A DNA stretch of 64,000 bases from the NCBI GenBank assembly GCA_016219185.1, contig JACRBZ010000010.1, forward strand, positions 186,001 through 250,000, written 5' to 3'. Shown here in pieces: positions 52,624-60,971 of this stretch; position 1 is the stretch's first letter, and each line of letters starts with the position of its first letter. The DNA comes from Deltaproteobacteria bacterium. GTDB lineage: Bacteria > Desulfobacterota > Desulfobacteria > Desulfobacterales > Desulfatirhabdiaceae. Made by a program: the position numbers and the translations under genes. The notes beneath the pieces were generated by a model. The model made no database searches. It was not told the origin of the DNA and saw nothing but the letters and a program-made list of their open reading frames with translations.

Positions 52624-54453
52624 TCAGGGGTTTTCCAACGCCTGACGGAATTTATCTAGCTGCTTTTCAAAATAGCTCCGATCTCCGGTTGCCGAAAGCA
52701 GCGCTTTTTCGCCGATATAGATCGCCTCATCAATTTGGCCGTTTCGATACAGGCTTTCCGCAAACGTATCCAGGATCTGGGAAGTGGGCTTCAATTCCGC
52801 GGCCCTTGCGGCAAGTATCACGGCCCGTCCGGGATTGCGGAGCGACGCATCTTCACTTGTGGCCAGAATCCAGGCCAGGTTGTTCAGGGCAGAGTAATTA
52901 TCCGGCTGCAGTAAAATCGCCTTTTCATAGGCCTGTCTTGCCATCTCGAATTTTTTGCGAAAGACATAACTGTCTCCCAGAACATTATACGCAACCGGAT
53001 TATTCGGATTTTTTTCAATTTCCCGCAGCAGGACTTGTTCAAGAAGATGGGCATTCAGTTTTTTACCGGTATCGCCCCAGTTCAGGGCATATCCCAGCGC
53101 ACCGATCAAAAGGATTCCCGCCAGGTAAACGGCGATGCTTCCGCGGATTTTTCGATCGTGCCGGCTGATCCAGGAGCGATCCGCTTCGCATTTTCGTAAA
53201 AAATTGATTCTTTCCAAAATGCTGAAATGGTGCCAGTTGGGCTTATTTGCCGGCTGGCCGCTGGTCACTGCAATTTTCTCCAGCGTTGTGACCAGGGGAA
53301 GCGCGCTGTTAAAAAGGGTAAACACGAAGGTGTCCGCCTGACGCTCGAAATTTCGCATGAAATAGCCGAAAATATATCGAAAATAGATTAAAAACGAGAG
53401 TACCGCGCCCAGGCTGAAAAAAGCCGACGTTGCGGTACTGTGTTTTCCCTGAACCTGTTCAATCAGCGGGTAGAGCTGCGGAATATAGAGGATGGCGATC
53501 AGAATGACATCAAACAGGGTATAGGAAATGAGCATGTATCCGGTAAAGAAAAAAAGATAGAACTGGAGGTGTTTTTTGCGAACATGGCCGATTTCATGCG
53601 CCACAACCGCATCCACCTCTTCGGGGCTGAGGAACTCCAGCAGGGCTTCGGTGATCATGAGATAGCGGAAAGGCCTGACCAGCCCCATGACCCCGGCCGT
53701 GATCATTCGGCCGCCCAGAACCGGCCAGTACACGATATTGGCAAAAGTAAAGCCGGCACGTCTGCTCAGGTTTTCAATCCTCGATCGAACGGGCCCGGGC
53801 TCGAGGGGCCTGCACCGCCAGAATTTTTGAATCATGGCCGGCCCAGTAAGCGCAACGGCAAGCAGAAAAAAGAGAAAAAACAGGATCTGGCCCGTGGACG
53901 TTGCCAGCAGTTTTTTGGGCAGTTCGAAAGGAAGGGCCTGAAGGATATCGGATGTGCCGGAAATGATCACCCAGGGCAATATCACGGGAATGCTGAAGGA
54001 AATCTGCGACAAAACATAAGCGCGAAGGGAGACACCGCTGTGGTAGAGTTTCTCATACGGGAACCAGGCGCAGATCCAGACGATAACCATGTACAAGAGA
54101 AAAAGCGACAGACAGATCAGGGCTTCCAGCGTTGGAAAGTTCGATACCAGGGGAATCCGGGCGGTAAACGTTGTCAGGCTCAGGCCATATAGGGTGCATG
54201 TGAAAAAACCGATTGCCAGAATCGAATGCCGGGTCAGGGCGGAACTGAATTGCTGATCCAGGTGAATAAAACTCTCCCGCCCGATTCGCTTTTCAATACC
54301 GCGAAACCGGATCCGGGTGAAGGCGGCAAAAATAATGACCAGAAAAACCGCCAGAAATGCGGCGTCCATTGCCTGGAAATTGGGCTGATCCGGCGGGTAA
54401 TACGTCGTATAGATCAAAAGCGCGATGATCAGATAGATGAAGTTTGCAAACAC
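52624..54453 (-). CDS. M48-family membrane metallopeptidase with C-terminal TPR repeats
   Basis: 609 residues from a GTG at 54453, placed immediately after the QueH stop with AAGG upstream; an ATG at 54519 would overlap QueH by 64 bases. Several membrane helices fill the first half. The zinc motif is AVVAHEIGHVRKKH near residue 298. After the last helix (KIRGSIAVYLAGILLIGALGYAL, near 440-462) come two to three tetratricopeptide repeats (NPVAYNVLGDSYVFRKKFEMARQAYEKAILLQPDNYSALNNLAWILA). Relatives (HtpX, BepA-like) act in envelope quality control. A degenerate fragment of a paralogue is at 42645-42740. Confidence 0.88.
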   Translation of the reverse strand: MFANFIYLIIALLIYTTYYPPDQPNFQAMDAAFLAVFLVIIFAAFTRIRFRGIEKRIGRESFIHLDQQFSSALTRHSILAIGFFTCTLYGLSLTTFTARIPLVSNFPTLEALICLSLFLLYMVIVWICAWFPYEKLYHSGVSLRAYVLSQISFSIPVILPWVIISGTSDILQALPFELPKKLLATSTGQILFFLFFLLAVALTGPAMIQKFWRCRPLEPGPVRSRIENLSRRAGFTFANIVYWPVLGGRMITAGVMGLVRPFRYLMITEALLEFLSPEEVDAVVAHEIGHVRKKHLQFYLFFFTGYMLISYTLFDVILIAILYIPQLYPLIEQVQGKHSTATSAFFSLGAVLSFLIYFRYIFGYFMRNFERQADTFVFTLFNSALPLVTTLEKIAVTSGQPANKPNWHHFSILERINFLRKCEADRSWISRHDRKIRGSIAVYLAGILLIGALGYALNWGDTGKKLNAHLLEQVLLREIEKNPNNPVAYNVLGDSYVFRKKFEMARQAYEKAILLQPDNYSALNNLAWILATSEDASLRNPGRAVILAARAAELKPTSQILDTFAESLYRNGQIDEAIYIGEKALLSATGDRSYFEKQLDKFRQALENP

Positions 54454-54455
54454 GA

Positions 54456-55004
54456 TCAGCCTTTCCGGCGGTCCGGGGGAGAATAATAGCGCTCTTTTTC
54501 GCTGTAAATGCATCCGCAATACTGCTGCCGATACAGTCCCAGGCGTTTTGAAGTTTCGATGCCGTATTTCCAGCCGCTTCGGAAATCCTGGTAGTAAAAG
54601 GGAACGCCCACGGTTTTCCCCACGGATTCACCGATGGTCCGGATCATCTCATGATTTTGAAATCTGCTGTACAACAGAGAGGATGAAAACGAATCGAATT
54701 TTCCATTTCTGGCCACGAGGGCCGTGGTTTTCAGCCGGTCGTGATAACAGATTTCACACCGGCTGGATTCCCGAAAAACAGCTCGCTGCAGAAAGCCTTC
54801 CAGGTCGTAACCCTCCTGAAAGATGACCTTGAAATCTATCGATTCGGCAAAGGAGGTCAGGGTTTCCTGACGCCTGAGGCATTCGGTATAGGGATGGATG
54901 TTGTGGCGGTAAAAAAAGCCCATCACCTCGACACCGTCTTTTCGCAGTGTTTCGATGGGATAAATGGCGCAGGGCGCGCAGCAGGTATGAAGGAGCAGCC
55001 TCAC
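54456..55004 (-). CDS. queH: Epoxyqueuosine reductase QueH
   Basis: A 182-residue DUF208/QueH protein. CCAPC at residues 8-12, CEICYHDRL near 88 and QQYCGCIYSEKERY near 160 give the conserved cysteines for the iron-sulfur site and the reductase centre. It performs the last step of queuosine synthesis in tRNA anticodons (position 34) in organisms without QueG. It overlaps the following YggS gene by four bases. Confidence 0.92.
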   Translation of the reverse strand: MRLLLHTCCAPCAIYPIETLRKDGVEVMGFFYRHNIHPYTECLRRQETLTSFAESIDFKVIFQEGYDLEGFLQRAVFRESSRCEICYHDRLKTTALVARNGKFDSFSSSLLYSRFQNHEMIRTIGESVGKTVGVPFYYQDFRSGWKYGIETSKRLGLYRQQYCGCIYSEKERYYSPPDRRKG

Positions 55005-55714
55005 TGCCTTTCTCCGAAAATCGCCGTGCCGATCCGAACCAGGGTGGCCCCTTCTTCGATGGCCGCCTCGAAGTCTCCGGTCATCCCCATCGAAAGCTCA
55101 TCGAGGTTGATGCCGCCGATGCCCGGTTTGTTCAGCGAATCCCGAAGCTCCCGAAGTCCCCTGAAATACGGCCTGACCCTTTCGGGTTCATCAAAAAACG
55201 GCGGAATAACCATCAGCCCCCGCACCGAAAGATTGGGAAAAGCGGCAAGACTTCGGAGCAGCGTCTCGGCCGATTCCGCGTCAATCCCGGATTTGGAGGC
55301 CTCTTTACCGATATTGACCTGAATCAGAATTTTCTGAACCTTTCCGATTTTTCGGGCTTCCCGATCCAGCTCCGTTGCCAGGTGAAGCGAGTCGACCGTA
55401 TGAATGAGATCAAAGAGTTTTACGGCATATTTTGCCTTGTTGGTTTGAAGATGGCCGATAAAATGCCATAATACCGGGTAGTCCGCCAGGGTCCCGCATT
55501 TTTCCCTGGCTTCCTGGATGTAGTTTTCCCCGAACAGAGTCGCCCCCGCCTGAATGGCCAGCCGGACGGTTTCCGCGCTCATGGTCTTGGTGACGCAAAC
55601 CAGACGGACAGCGTCAAGATCCCTGCCGCACCGGGCGCAGGTTTCCGCGATCCGCCGCTGAACAGCCTTTAGATTCCTGGGGATTTCAAGATTCAAATGA
55701 CCCTCATCCTTCAT
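55001..55714 (-). CDS. yggS: YggS/PROSC-family PLP homeostasis protein
   Basis: A 237-residue alanine-racemase-fold protein that binds pyridoxal phosphate but has no catalysis. LVCVTKTMSAETVR carries the PLP lysine, FGENYIQEAREK and WHFIGHLQTNKAKYAV are diagnostic, and SMGMTGDFEAAIEEGATLVRIGTAIFG is the C-terminal phosphate-binding motif. It overlaps the Maf gene by 11 bases at one end and queH by four at the other. Confidence 0.95.
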   Translation of the reverse strand: MKDEGHLNLEIPRNLKAVQRRIAETCARCGRDLDAVRLVCVTKTMSAETVRLAIQAGATLFGENYIQEAREKCGTLADYPVLWHFIGHLQTNKAKYAVKLFDLIHTVDSLHLATELDREARKIGKVQKILIQVNIGKEASKSGIDAESAETLLRSLAAFPNLSVRGLMVIPPFFDEPERVRPYFRGLRELRDSLNKPGIGGINLDELSMGMTGDFEAAIEEGATLVRIGTAIFGERQ

Positions 55715-56345
55715 TTTTCATGCGAAGCCCTTCAAAGCCGCGGGCCCCGGGCCTGAATTCAACGATCCCTTCCCGGACCAGACACTCCACGACCTCGCAA
55801 ACCGGAAGCCCCACCACATTGCTGTAGGATCCATGAATATGCTTGATCATGAAGGCGCCCAGGCCCTGGGCCGCGTAAGCGCCGGCCTTGTCAAAGGGCT
55901 CGCTCGTGTGGACATACCACTCGATTTCATCCGGCGTCAGGACCTTGAAGCGGACCTCGGTGGACACGACTTCGGCGTAATCGTGTTTTTTTACCTGGCG
56001 GCACAAGGCAAATCCCGTAAGAACCCGATGTACCCTGCCGCTTAAAGTCGAAAGCATGGTGCGGGCTTCGGCCTTTGAAGCGGGTTTGCCGAGAATGGTA
56101 TCGTCAACCACCACAATGGTGTCCGCACCGATCACCCAGCTATGGGGATACTGCTCCGATACGACCCCGGCCTTGGCTTGCGCCAGGATGCGGACAAAAT
56201 CATCCGGGCTTGTCTCGGGGATGGCGGACTCATCGAAGCTGCTGGGAATGACGGTAAACTCCACGCCGGCCTGTTTCAGCAGATACCGCCGGCGGGGCGA
56301 TTTGGATGCCAGGATGAGAAATGGGAAATCTGTCGATTGGGTCAT
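55704..56345 (-). CDS. maf: Maf-family nucleoside triphosphate pyrophosphatase
   Basis: A 213-residue Maf protein. ILASKSPRRRYLLKQAGVEF is the N-terminal signature, VIGADTIVVVDDTILGKPAS the metal-binding region, and YAAQGLGAFMIKHIHGSYSNVVGLPV the C-terminal motif. It hydrolyses dTTP, UTP and modified nucleotides. Co-directional and overlapping with the yggS gene. Confidence 0.95.
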   Translation of the reverse strand: MTQSTDFPFLILASKSPRRRYLLKQAGVEFTVIPSSFDESAIPETSPDDFVRILAQAKAGVVSEQYPHSWVIGADTIVVVDDTILGKPASKAEARTMLSTLSGRVHRVLTGFALCRQVKKHDYAEVVSTEVRFKVLTPDEIEWYVHTSEPFDKAGAYAAQGLGAFMIKHIHGSYSNVVGLPVCEVVECLVREGIVEFRPGARGFEGLRMKNEG

Positions 56346-56367
56346 GGGGTAATGAGGCGGTCTTTCT

Positions 56368-56808
56368 TTACAAATCTAGTTTTTTTCTGAGGTTGATAAA
56401 ATTGCTCCGGTCAAACCCGAGGGTTTTGAAAAAGGACAGTAAATCCGTCGAATCCCATCGCACCGTCGTATAGACATCCTTAATGCCCTGGAACTTACAA
56501 TACTTGAATCCTTCTTCCGCCAGTCTTTCGCCGATCCGCTGCCCCATGAACCGGGGATGGACCCCCAAAAGGGATATCCATGCGCTGCGTTTAATGCCGA
56601 AAAAACCCGAAAGGATGGAGATAATCAAATATCCAACTACCCGGCCTTCCCGTTCCGCCACGAAACTGGCGTCTTCGGACCTTCCGGACTGATCCTCGAT
56701 CATGCGCTTGAAATCATATTCCACCGGGACATTGGTAATGGCTGCGCTGATCTGGTTGATGTCATCGGCATCTTCCGGCCTTAATCGTCTGATGATACAA
56801 TTTTCCAC
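56368..56808 (-). CDS. GNAT-family N-acetyltransferase
   Basis: A 146-residue GNAT fold: IIRRLRPEDADDINQI at the N-terminus, FVAEREGRVVGYLIISI strand pair, and LGVHPRFMGQRIGERLAEEGF with the Arg/Gln-x-x-Gly-x-Gly acetyl-CoA loop. The RWDSTDLLSFFKTLGFDRS ending is RimI-like. Substrate is unknown. It lies 22 bases upstream of the Maf gene, in the same direction. Confidence 0.9.
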   Translation of the reverse strand: MENCIIRRLRPEDADDINQISAAITNVPVEYDFKRMIEDQSGRSEDASFVAEREGRVVGYLIISILSGFFGIKRSAWISLLGVHPRFMGQRIGERLAEEGFKYCKFQGIKDVYTTVRWDSTDLLSFFKTLGFDRSNFINLRKKLDL

Positions 56809-56834
56809 TGATGTCTCCCGTTAAAAAGGAATTG

Positions 56835-57026
56835 TTAATCAATTCGAACGATTTTAACATGATGACCGACCCAGTCGGGCGGCAGATAAACCCTTCCGCT
56901 GTTGCCGCTGGATTTGACTTCTTTTTCGAGCATTTCTTCGCCGAAAATTTCAAACTTCACCTTGCTTCTGGCGGGTTCAGGCGGCGTTTCTCCGTTATGT
57001 GAACTGGCATCATTCGGCATTGTCAA
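56835..57026 (-). CDS. DUF2080-family small protein
   Basis: A 63-residue protein with the DUF2080 pattern EKEVKSSGNSGRVYLPPDWVGHHVKIV, an AbrB-like strand arrangement. Such proteins were first named transposon-associated, but no transposase lies next to it. The 27-base spacing to the GNAT gene suggests co-transcription. It may bind DNA or act as an antitoxin-like regulator; function is not known. Confidence 0.75.
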   Translation of the reverse strand: MTMPNDASSHNGETPPEPARSKVKFEIFGEEMLEKEVKSSGNSGRVYLPPDWVGHHVKIVRID

Positions 57027-57097
57027 AACCTTTTAATAAGTATTCAGGTGGTTAGGCTGAAGGATATCTTCTTTTTCTGCGCCCTCGGGTTCGGATA

Positions 57098-57667
57098 TCA
57101 GTTCAGTTTATCGATGATTTCAAAATGGTTGTGCTTGCATTTCTCCTGCAGCATATGAATCTGAGAAAGATAGCTTTCGCGCTTGGCCTCGGACCGAATC
57201 TCCAGGATATTGTCTTTTACCACATGAACCGTGGCATTGACAGACCCCATGACCAGTTCCGATGCCACCCGCAGATGGGTAAAAAGGGTTTTTGGGATGA
57301 TCAATTGAAGCTGTCGGATCCATTCAAAAGCTGAAAAAGATTTTTCAATCACCTTAAAACTGACATCCATGGCCTTGCTGAAAGCAACTTTCATGGCCCG
57401 GGGATCATTTTCACTTCTGGATTTCCGAAACTGGAGATAGGCTTCGGCATCTTCCGTGACCAGTTTTTCGGCATCCCGCAGCAACCGTTCGATTTCCTTC
57501 TTGAGTACCGACAGATTTTTTTCGAGGTCCGGGCGGTCAACGGCTCTGCGATCTTCAATGAGGGAAACCTTGTAAATCATGGCAACCCCCAGGCAAAACG
57601 AATAAGCGGCGGCCGCGCCACCTGCCGGCACCAGTGACGCGCTCTCAAACTGCTTGATAAAATCCAT
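57098..57667 (-). CDS. Cyclodeaminase/cyclohydrolase (FTCD_C) family protein
   Basis: 189 residues from the ATG at 57667, preceded by TGAGGATGTC; a longer frame to 57763 is encoded by a dispersed repeat and has no ribosome-binding site. FIKQFESASLVPAGGAAAAYSFCLGVAM is the family's opening, followed by a four-helix bundle (FSKAMDVSFKVIEKSF, LRVASELVMGSVNATVHVVKDNILEI). Relatives act on folate derivatives (methenyl-tetrahydrofolate cyclohydrolase) in one-carbon or histidine metabolism. Alone, without a formiminotransferase, a folate role is plausible but not shown. Confidence 0.85.
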   Translation of the reverse strand: MDFIKQFESASLVPAGGAAAAYSFCLGVAMIYKVSLIEDRRAVDRPDLEKNLSVLKKEIERLLRDAEKLVTEDAEAYLQFRKSRSENDPRAMKVAFSKAMDVSFKVIEKSFSAFEWIRQLQLIIPKTLFTHLRVASELVMGSVNATVHVVKDNILEIRSEAKRESYLSQIHMLQEKCKHNHFEIIDKLN

Positions 57668-57687
57668 GACATCCTCAATAACAGTAA

Positions 57688-57814
57688 GATGGCAAAGAAA
57701 AAAGTTCAAGATCAAGGCGAGCGAGTCCTGAGGAGTGAGGCGTACAGGGTTAGTACGCCGCAATGACGAAGGATGAAGCTCAACGCAGATATTGGACTTT
57801 TTGCGAAGCCATCA
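57688..57814. repeat. Dispersed repeat, copy A
   Basis: About 127 bases bounded by GATGGC and GCCATC inverted ends. The body reads CAAGATCAAGGCGAGC..., CCTGAGGAGTGAGGCGTAC, GTACGCCGCAA(T/C)GACGAAGG and ATGAAGCTCAACGCAGATATTGG, shared with copy B. This copy ends with CTTTTTGCGAAGCCATCA and lacks the 30-base G+C-rich module found in copies B and C. It lies between two minus-strand genes. Confidence 0.9.
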
Positions 57815-57849
57815 ATTATTAATCAAAATAGCATGTTAAATATTCATCG

Positions 57850-58647
57850 TCAAGATGGAGAATACCCCCCGCGGCCCACCTCGTCTTTCAGAAACTGAAA
57901 AACTTCGGCACCGGTCAGGGATGGTTTTTCAGCGCCATTCATCACTTCCTGATACCAGTCCATTTTGATGAGATCGAAGCTTCCAATCGAAGGCAAAACC
58001 GCAAAAAGTCTGTTGTGCATCAGGTTGAAGCAGACAATGGGGCCAAACACGATTTCGCCGGTATCTTTTTGGGAAACCGGCCCGATGATCCGGTGGTGAT
58101 CCATCTTGAATGCTTTCGGGGCAGGTTGATAGCCCAGAAGTTCGGCAAAGAGATCCAGGCATTCCTGAACGCCTTCAGCATATCCATGTTCTAGTGATCC
58201 GGCGCCATCCAAGGCTATCGCTTCAATATCGCCGGCCGAGAACGACAGATTCAGCCTGGAAAAGCATTCATGCCGAACCGTTTTGACGGAATCCGCCTTT
58301 TTACTGACCACGACATCGCTGTCATTTAATATTTTGATGGCATTTCGGATATTGACCATTTCCTTGACCGTGGGACTTTTTCGCATGGCAATATCGGAAA
58401 CCGTGGTCTTGTAAAACGGCAGATCGTTATCCAGAACCAGAATATGGGTATTTTTAGAACCTTCCGGAGGCAGATACAGATCCAGATCCCGTTCCCTGAG
58501 GTGACGATACTCGGCCATTTCCAGAAGCACGCGAAAAAGCCCTTTGTCCACCTTCTGCTCGGTTCCCGAAGGCCCGATCGTGGCAAGGATTTTTTCAGTC
58601 AACCGATCAATCTGAATTTTTTTCAGAAGTTCCTGTTTGAACCCCAT
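57850..58647 (-). CDS. Conserved-looking protein of unknown function, 265 residues
   Basis: I recognise no family. Start chosen at 58647, where AAAGGGGGG lies seven bases upstream; a start at 58668 is also possible. It is soluble with mixed structure; segments such as LRERDLDLYLPPEGSKN, HILVLDNDLPFYKTT and MDHHRIIGPVSQKDTGEIVFGPIVCFNLMHNRLFAVLPSIGSFDL look well ordered. There are no membrane helices or cysteine motifs. It is located between the XRE-cupin regulator and the cyclodeaminase-like gene on the same strand. Confidence 0.65.
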   Translation of the reverse strand: MGFKQELLKKIQIDRLTEKILATIGPSGTEQKVDKGLFRVLLEMAEYRHLRERDLDLYLPPEGSKNTHILVLDNDLPFYKTTVSDIAMRKSPTVKEMVNIRNAIKILNDSDVVVSKKADSVKTVRHECFSRLNLSFSAGDIEAIALDGAGSLEHGYAEGVQECLDLFAELLGYQPAPKAFKMDHHRIIGPVSQKDTGEIVFGPIVCFNLMHNRLFAVLPSIGSFDLIKMDWYQEVMNGAEKPSLTGAEVFQFLKDEVGRGGYSPS

Positions 58648-58703
58648 CAGCAGCCCCCCTTTCGTCACTTTCCTGAAACGGTATCTTCCGGCCTTTTCGA
58701 CGC

Positions 58704-59342
58704 CTATCCCTCGTAAATGACGGCCAGAATGGTGGCTTTTCCGGTTTTGGAGGCAATCAGATGCGGCGTGGTCGACAGATAATAGACGCTGTCCCCTGCT
58801 TCCAGTTCAAAGGCATCGCCGCCGATCTTCAGGGTCACCACCCCATCCAGCACGTAGATAAACTCCTCCCCTTCATGAACCGACATGTCCCCATCCGGAT
58901 TTTCCGCCAGTTGAACCAGGAGGGACTCCATGTGTCGGCCTTTGACTTCCGGTGCCAGGCTTTTGTATAAATAGACGGGTTTCTGGTCCCTGTAGGATGT
59001 GGAACGGGAAATGGTTTTACGCTCGTTTTTTCGCGTAACCGAATAGAGCTTGCTGCCGACCCCGGAAACGAGTCTGCCGAATGCGCTATCCAATGCCTTG
59101 GACAGCTTGATGATGGTCCCCAGTTGAGGCTGAAACCGATTGGCTTCGATATCGGAAAGCGCTTCCATTTCAAAGCCGGTCAGTTTGGACAGCTCTTGCA
59201 GCGAAATGCCTTTTTCTTCCCGGATGGTTTTGATTCTAACGCCGATTTCTTCAACGCTGAGCGATTCCGGCGCAGAGATGTCGCCGGTCAAGTCTTCAAA
59301 ATAATCCACATTGATGTGTGGTTTTTGTACCGCAGTGTCCAT
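58704..59342 (-). CDS. XRE-family transcriptional regulator with cupin domain
   Basis: A 212-residue regulator. Residues about 25-90 are a helix-turn-helix of the XRE type (IKTIREEKGISLQELSKLTGFEMEALSDIEANRF). Residues about 140-210 are a cupin (HEGEEFIYVLDGVVTLKIGGDAFELEAGDSVYYLSTTPHL). Such proteins usually sense a small molecule through the cupin and control adjacent metabolic genes. The acyl-CoA dehydrogenase upstream on the same strand is a candidate target. Confidence 0.93.
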   Translation of the reverse strand: MDTAVQKPHINVDYFEDLTGDISAPESLSVEEIGVRIKTIREEKGISLQELSKLTGFEMEALSDIEANRFQPQLGTIIKLSKALDSAFGRLVSGVGSKLYSVTRKNERKTISRSTSYRDQKPVYLYKSLAPEVKGRHMESLLVQLAENPDGDMSVHEGEEFIYVLDGVVTLKIGGDAFELEAGDSVYYLSTTPHLIASKTGKATILAVIYEG

Positions 59343-59401
59343 GCTGTTCTCCTTACGATATGATTTTAATTAAATATGAACTCGTTTAATGACAAAATCG
59401 G

Positions 59402-59552
59402 GATGGCAAAGTAAAAAGTCCAAGATCAAGGCGAGCAAACCCTGAGGAGTGAGGCGTACTTTCGGTACGCCGCAACGACGAAGGATGAAGCTCAACGCAG
59501 ATATTGGGCAGGCGGAACAGCGGAACGCCGTGCCGCCGGTACGAAGCCATCA
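59402..59552. repeat. Dispersed repeat, copy B (with G+C-rich module)
   Basis: About 151 bases bounded by GATGGC and GCCATCA. The first about 105 bases match copy A (CAAGATCAAGGCGAGCA, CCTGAGGAGTGAGGCGTAC, GACGAAGGATGAAGCTCAAC). A segment GGCGGAACAGCGGAACGCCG with CGCCGGTACGAAGCCATC follows, as in copy C. The very end supplies the stop codon TGA (59552-59550) of the acyl-CoA dehydrogenase. Confidence 0.9.
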
Positions 59553-60701
59553 TAGTACGCCGATGTGCCTGGCGATTACCAGCCTCTGAATCTCGGAAGT
59601 GCCTTCGCCGATTTCCAGAAGCTTTTGGTCTCGATAAAACCTTTCTACATCAAATTCATGCATCAGTCCATACCCGCCATGCAGTTGAACGGCATGATTG
59701 GCGCAGTTGTGCATGACTTCCGAGCAATGAAGCTTTGCCATGGCCGCTTCCTTGGAAAACGGCAGGTTGTTGTCCCGAAGCCAGCAGGCTTTATACAAGA
59801 GAAGCCTGGCGCATTCGATTTCAAGGGCCATGTCCGCCAGCTTGAATGCATTCACCTGAAATGAGGCAATTGGTTTGCCGAACTGCTCCCGTTCCCTGGC
59901 ATATTTCATCGCCATGTCAAAGCACCCCTGGGCTCCCCCAAGCCCCATGGCGCCAATGGAAAGCCGTCCGCCATCCAGTGTTTTCATCATCTGGTGAAAC
60001 CCGTGACCCCGCTCTCCCAGAAGGTTTTCCCTGGGAACGCGGCAATCTTCGAAAAACAGGGAGCTCGTGTTGGATGACCGCCACATCATTTTATCGTGCA
60101 TTTCATAACTGGCATACCCTTTTGTTCCGGATTCCACGAGAATGCAGGACAGCTCCGGCTTGCCATCGCCGCGGGTTCCGGTTTTGCAAAGAACGGTAAC
60201 CCCGGCGCTGACCCGCGTTGAGGCATTGGTGATGAAAATCTTGCTGCCGTTAATGACCCACTCGTCCCCGTCCAGTACGGCGTTGGTTTTGGAATTCGCC
60301 GCATCGGAGCCGGCATTGGCTTCGGTCAGCCCGAATCCCCAGAGAGCTTCTCCGCTGCAGAGCCTGGGGAGATATTTTTTCTTCTGCTCCTCGTTTCCGA
60401 AATAATACAGGGGGCCGATTCCCAGGGAATTTTCCGCTGCAATGGTTGCCGCGTGAGAGCCGTCAACCCGGGCGATTTCTTCGGTGGCAATGATGTAGGA
60501 CAGATAATCCATTCCCTGTCCGCCGTATTCCTCCGAGACAAAAACACCGAAAAGGCCCAGTTCAGCCATTTTCTTCAGGGTGTCATACGAGAATTCTTCT
60601 TTCTTATCAAGCTCCCTGGCAACCGGTTTTATTTCTTTCTCGGCAAATTTTCGAACCGAGTCCCTCAGGATCTCGTGATCAACGGAAAGTGTAAAATCCA
60701 T
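59550..60701 (-). CDS. Acyl-CoA dehydrogenase
   Basis: 383 residues from the ATG at 60701, which follows AAGGAG at a proper distance; a frame start at 60764 would add an unrelated N-terminus. WGFGLTEANAGSDAANSKT and WVINGSKIFITNAS are the FAD-binding motifs; YAREREQFGKPIASFQ and QLHGGYGLMHEFDVERFYRDQKLLEIGEGTSEIQRLVIARHI the second FAD region, the catalytic Glu being in MHEFDVE. It catalyses alpha,beta-dehydrogenation of an acyl-CoA and needs electron-transfer flavoprotein, which is not in this window. The stop codon lies in a dispersed repeat, so the native C-terminus may differ slightly. Confidence 0.95.
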   Translation of the reverse strand: MDFTLSVDHEILRDSVRKFAEKEIKPVARELDKKEEFSYDTLKKMAELGLFGVFVSEEYGGQGMDYLSYIIATEEIARVDGSHAATIAAENSLGIGPLYYFGNEEQKKKYLPRLCSGEALWGFGLTEANAGSDAANSKTNAVLDGDEWVINGSKIFITNASTRVSAGVTVLCKTGTRGDGKPELSCILVESGTKGYASYEMHDKMMWRSSNTSSLFFEDCRVPRENLLGERGHGFHQMMKTLDGGRLSIGAMGLGGAQGCFDMAMKYAREREQFGKPIASFQVNAFKLADMALEIECARLLLYKACWLRDNNLPFSKEAAMAKLHCSEVMHNCANHAVQLHGGYGLMHEFDVERFYRDQKLLEIGEGTSEIQRLVIARHIGVL

Positions 60702-60971
60702 ATCATGGCTCCTTATGATGATGAGAAAAGAATGATAGGAAAATGAGACAAGCAATCCGTGCAACCGTTTTTCTTTTCTTTACATTCCGGAGTCAAAAAA
60801 AGTCAATACTATTCGCGCCGAACCGCATCTCATGGATCGGTTTATCTTGACTCGGACGAGAATTCATGATAGCAATTAAAACACAATTCATAACTAGAAT
60901 CACATTCAAAATATCGATTATTCGCCGGCAAGATCCCATCCATCAACACTTCATTAAAAGGGAGGCTGTCC

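Noticed and set aside
57668..57763. N-terminal extension of the cyclodeaminase-like protein
   Set aside because: It is encoded by the dispersed repeat and an ATG with TGAGG lies just inside at 57667.
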